Part shown: positions 5,575 through 7,281 of the stretch, piece after piece
How the letters are laid out: each line of letters begins with the position of its first letter
How positions within the stretch are numbered: the stretch's first letter is position 1
Assembly (NCBI GenBank): GCA_913009765.1
Contig: CAJVYT010000215.1
Coordinates: 1-7,281, forward strand
Direction: 5' to 3'
Origin: an uncultured candidate division Zixibacteria bacterium
GTDB lineage: Bacteria > Zixibacteria > MSB-5A5 > GN15 > FEB-12
DNA length: 7,281 nucleotides
Made by a program: the position numbers and the translations under genes
Notes under the pieces: model-generated
What the model saw: the letters and a program-made list of their open reading frames with translations, nothing else
The model's database searches: none
Told to the model about the DNA's origin: nothing

Positions 5575-5845
5575 TTAATATATAATGTAATAATATTGAA
5601 GATTGAAAGACAAAGAAAATATTGAATCCCGGTGAAATAGGTTCTTCGAAATTAAACAGGGCAGGCGGGGTAAACTGCGCTGTCCTTCGGAATTGAGCGG
5701 GGCAGCCCCACTGAAATATGTTTCACTGTCATTGATGTGAATTTCACAGAAATGGTGTCCTCACCTTGAAAGAGTTGCCGCAATTCCTCAAAATTTTCAC
5801 ACCCAATTTTCACATTTGAGATTGGGGTCTCGAGAAAATTCTTTG
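5575..5845. other. Gene-poor, repeat-bearing stretch
   Basis: Together with the transposon right end this leaves 5392-6003 without an intact gene. It is AT-rich up to about 5635 (AATATTGAA occurs twice), then more GC-rich with several short repeats: the 24-nt imperfect direct repeat at 5641-5705; TGAAA-TATG-TTTCA near 5711-5724; TGTGAA-T-TTCACA near 5737-5749; and AATTTTCACA twice (5792-5801, 5805-5814). Clusters of short repeats like this occur at the ends of some insertion sequences such as IS21-like elements, but no transposase gene accompanies them, so the origin is open. Confidence 0.4.
5641..5705 (+). repeat. 24-nt imperfect direct repeat, 41-bp period
   Basis: Copies at 5641-5664 and 5682-5705 agree at 19 of 24 positions; the cores are TTCGAAATTAAACAGGGCAG and TTCGGAATTGAGCGGGGCAG. 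All five differences are transitions. The second copy runs into GGGGCAGCCCC. Confidence 0.55.
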
Positions 5846-5950
5846 ATGTTGTTTGAAACGATCGTTAGATTCAGGCTCAAGGCATGGGCGGAAAAACAGT
5901 TTGATCTGGTCTTTTACCACCCACCATACTGGGACATCATTAAGTATTAA
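5846..5950 (+). pseudogene. DNA methyltransferase fragment (HPPYW motif)
   Basis: The frame reads MLFETIVRFRLKAWAEKQ then FDLVFYHPPYWDIIKY and stops at TAA (5948-5950). The (D/T/H)PPYW motif preceded by a hydrophobic FDLVF strand and followed by DIIKY is the catalytic motif IV of N4-cytosine/N6-adenine DNA methyltransferases, in the HPPYW form. Only about 34 codons remain. Upstream, the plus-strand frames carry stops and no recognisable SAM-binding domain, and the match ends precisely at the stop, after which the sequence is unrelated. This is a relic, probably of a restriction-modification or orphan methylase gene, truncated on both sides. Based on one motif with good flanking residues. Confidence 0.5.
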
Positions 5951-5968
5951 TGTCCGTCCATTTCTGTC

Positions 5969-5996
5969 TTGACAATGACACCAATAGTGGTACCGT
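5969..5996 (+). promoter_or_regulatory. Possible hicAB promoter
   Basis: A consensus TTGACA (5969-5974) is followed after 16 nt by TACCGT (5991-5996), a weak -10. Transcription would begin almost at the hicA ATG (6004), which has an in-frame TAA (5998-6000) just upstream and no ribosome site, consistent with a leaderless message. The -10 box is poor, so this is tentative. Confidence 0.3.
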
Positions 5997-6003
5997 GTAA
6001 CCC

Positions 6004-6242
6004 ATGGCCGACATTCAAAAAATATTGGCAAAGATGGGGCCAAGCACTTTTAGTGTGAGGTTTGGAGACGTATGCAGAGTTTGTGATTATTATTTTGGAG
6101 AGCCAGGACAAAAAGGCACAGGCCACAGGTAAGCTGGATTTACCCTCCGCTGATAAATATTCAAAATTTCAAAGGTAAAGCCAAAGACTATCAGGTGAGA
6201 CAAGTCTTGGATGCCATTGATAAATTGGAGGAAGAAAAATGA
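6004..6242 (+). pseudogene. hicA: HicA-family mRNA interferase toxin, frameshifted
   Basis: HicA toxins are small double-stranded-RNA-binding-fold ribonucleases with one catalytic histidine. The first frame gives 42 residues (MADIQKILAKM...VRFGDVCRVCDYYFGEP...GTGHR) including that histidine, H41, then hits TAA at 6130. The remainder continues in another frame as INIQNFKGKAKDYQVRQVLD, then AIDKLEEEK, ending at TGA 6240-6242. Restoring one base at about 6127-6130 joins them as a 79-residue protein, the usual HicA size. The loss is therefore a single-base deletion, after which no C-terminal helix would be made. The stop overlaps the hicB start as ATGA, the usual coupled arrangement. Either a genuine inactivated toxin or a one-base sequence error. 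Confidence 0.75.
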
Positions 6243-6568
6243 TGTTAAAAAACGATAGATACGCTTATCGAGTAATATGGTCAGATAAAGACGACGAGTA
6301 TTTGGGCCTTTGTGCGGAGTTCCCGAGTTTGAGTTGGCTGGCTGGAACGCCGGAAGCGGCACTGAAAGGTATCCGCAGGGTTGTTGCGGAAGGCACAAAA
6401 ATTATGGAGGGCGATGGCGACTCAATTCCTGAGCCTTTATCCAATAAGAAATTTAGTGGCAAATTTTCTGTGCGGATTCCCCCGGAAGTCCATAGGCATT
6501 TAGCAATCGAAGCTGCTGAAGAGGGCGTAAGTCTAAACCGACTTATCAGTGCAAAACTGACCAGATAA
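6239..6568 (+). CDS. hicB: HicB-family antitoxin
   Basis: A 109-residue antitoxin of a HicAB system, normally binding HicA and repressing the operon. The N-terminal part (residues about 7-60, YAYRVIWSDKDDEYLGLCAEFPSL and on through GTPEAALKGIRRVV) is the partial RNase-H-like HicB fold. The C-terminal part (72-107, FSVRIPPEVHRHLAIEAAEE and GVSLNRLISAKL) is a ribbon-helix-helix DNA-binding domain. GGAGGA (about 6227-6232) serves as ribosome site. ATG at 6239 overlaps the hicA stop, and a second ATG at 6242 is an equal candidate. The frame is complete while its toxin partner is broken, so it would be an orphan regulator or antitoxin here. A weak terminator hairpin follows at once. Confidence 0.88.
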   Translation: MMLKNDRYAYRVIWSDKDDEYLGLCAEFPSLSWLAGTPEAALKGIRRVVAEGTKIMEGDGDSIPEPLSNKKFSGKFSVRIPPEVHRHLAIEAAEEGVSLNRLISAKLTR

Positions 6569-6586
6569 AAACGCTTTAGTGTTTTT
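6567..6586 (+). terminator. Weak terminator hairpin after hicB
   Basis: AAAAACGC (6567-6574) pairs with GTGTTTTT (6579-6586), including one G-T pair, over the loop TTTA. It overlaps the hicB stop codon and ends in five T. The stem is mostly A-T, so it may be inefficient; its symmetry would let it act in both directions. Confidence 0.4.
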
Positions 6587-6670
6587 CACCTTAGAAAACA
6601 GGCATTGTTCATTATGTGAGAGTCTCTTGACGGGACAATACTATTAACCCAAAGACAAGGAGGGCAAAAA

Positions 6671-7281
6671 ATGAAAATCACACAAGCGGGGAAACTTTGG
6701 CTGGATTACCACAGGTCCAATTCACAAAAAAAATGCGGTTAAGGCATACGAAGCGCTCCTTTCCAGGTTCTCCCAGGATTTCGGCGAGAAAAGCCTGGAT
6801 GGCCTCACTTCGGACCAGATCTTGGAGTTTCTAAACAAGATTACAGAGGGAACCAAACAGCAAACCAAACGCATCCGTTATTACCACTTCTCAGCTTTCT
6901 TCAACTTCGTCAGAACCAATATCGAACAAGATTTCCAAAACCCCTGCGACACCCCAATCCTACGAAAGATGTTATCGACGAAATCATCTTCAAGACAGAC
7001 AAGCCAAGAAACCGCCTCATGCTGGAACTGATGGCCCGGGGAGGAATGAGAGTCGGAGAAGTTCTGAAACTGACTCCCAGAGACGTCCAAGACAGAAAAT
7101 TGACCCTCAGAGACCCAAAAAGCGGCAAAGAGCGGGAGCACGTATTTATCCCACAGAAAGTGGCTGATAGACTCAAAGAGTATATCAGAGACAAAAACAT
7201 TCAACCGGATCAAAGGATTTTTCCCATTTGTTACGAAGTAGCCAGAACAATGGTGAAGAAGGCAGGCGAGAAGATAGGAAT
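6671..7281 (+). pseudogene. Tyrosine recombinase (phage-type integrase), multiply disrupted, runs off the window
   Basis: AAGGAGGG (6657-6664) lies six bases before ATG at 6671, a very strong ribosome site. The reading passes through three segments. 6671-6739 gives MKITQAGKLWLDYHRSNSQK, then TAA. From about 6732 the next frame gives NAVKAYEALLSRFSQDFG, then GLTSDQILEFLNKI through NPCDTPILRK, the SAM-like DNA-binding domain. From 6968 the original frame gives DVIDEIIFKTDKPRNRLM, then the catalytic-domain start ARGGMRVGEVLKLTPRDV with the first active-site arginine, then PKSGKE with the likely lysine. The first shift is one extra A in an A8 run (6726-6733). The second lies near 6961-6968, where about 15-20 residues between the two domains seem deleted. 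The HxxR and tyrosine motifs lie beyond the window. Confidence 0.8.

Noticed and set aside
5737..5749. TGTGAATTTCACA as a CRP/FNR-type binding site.
   Set aside because: The half-sites are separated by three bases instead of the six needed for a CRP site, and no intact gene lies in promoter range.
5652..5813. 53-codon minus-strand ORF with a GTG start (KIGCENFEELRQLFQGED...).
   Set aside because: It looks mildly protein-like and is open further upstream, but it lacks a ribosome site and an ATG, overlaps the direct repeats, and matches nothing I know. Worth a BLASTP but not callable.
5810..6043. 77-residue minus-strand ORF.
   Set aside because: Antisense to the methyltransferase remnant and the hicA start; residue content (many W, R, C) is typical of a shadow frame.
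6090..6398. 102-residue minus-strand ORF.
   Set aside because: Antisense to hicA and hicB, whose own frames have clear family motifs.
6881..7213. Two overlapping minus-strand ORFs of 110 and 96 residues.
   Set aside because: Both are antisense to the integrase catalytic-domain segment, which carries recognisable recombinase motifs on the plus strand.
1..7281. CRISPR array, tRNA, rRNA or a new multi-gene defence system.
   Set aside because: No regularly spaced repeats, no cloverleaf or rRNA-like sequence was seen, and the toxin-antitoxin, methylase-remnant and mobile genes show no shared operon that would make them one system.

Overview
The window looks like the end of a draft or metagenomic contig from a Gram-negative bacterium. 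The TRAP-transporter receptor, the style of universal stress protein start, the HicAB pair and the tyrosine recombinase all resemble versions I associate with sulfate-reducing Desulfobacterota. That placement is inference from protein style; no rRNA or marker gene is present. The first 71 bases are not genomic: a poly-T run followed by the complete 58-nt Illumina P5/universal adapter, fused in frame to a truncated gene.

Layout. 72-566 is the C-terminal part of a DctP/TakP-type TRAP substrate-binding protein. It is followed by two stem-loops (600-670) and the ribosome site plus first ten codons of a universal stress protein gene (692-721). That gene stops abruptly where a convergent MazEF-type toxin-antitoxin pair begins (718-1316, minus strand, promoter and palindrome at 1359-1387). 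1394-1603 is a start-less plus-strand frame, probably the 3' end of a lost gene. 1613-2912 holds two ORFs that together make one tandem CDP-alcohol phosphatidyltransferase of about 431 residues, split by a frameshift at a TATGTATG repeat. 3043-5574 is a transposon with 20-bp imperfect terminal inverted repeats around an intact 763-residue DDE transposase. 5575-6003 is AT-rich, repeat-bearing DNA with a short DNA-methyltransferase remnant. 6004-6568 is a hicAB pair in which hicA has lost one base and hicB is intact. 6671-7281 is a tyrosine recombinase broken by a homopolymer frameshift and an apparent internal deletion; it runs off the window end.

Reading as a whole. This is a worn accessory region. 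One operon (TRAP receptor plus stress protein) has been cut by a toxin-antitoxin module, a transposon has landed beside a lipid-headgroup enzyme gene, and several genes are in decay. The intact genes are the mobile or selfish ones (mazEF, transposase, hicB). The long undamaged transposase frame argues against a generally error-ridden sequence, so I lean toward real pseudogenes, though single-base errors cannot be excluded. I did not find a convincing new multi-gene system. The most distinctive items are the tandem two-domain phosphatidyltransferase with a tetranucleotide frameshift, the transposon with a start-codon-overlapping palindrome, and the toxin whose stop codon falls within the remnant of the gene it interrupts.
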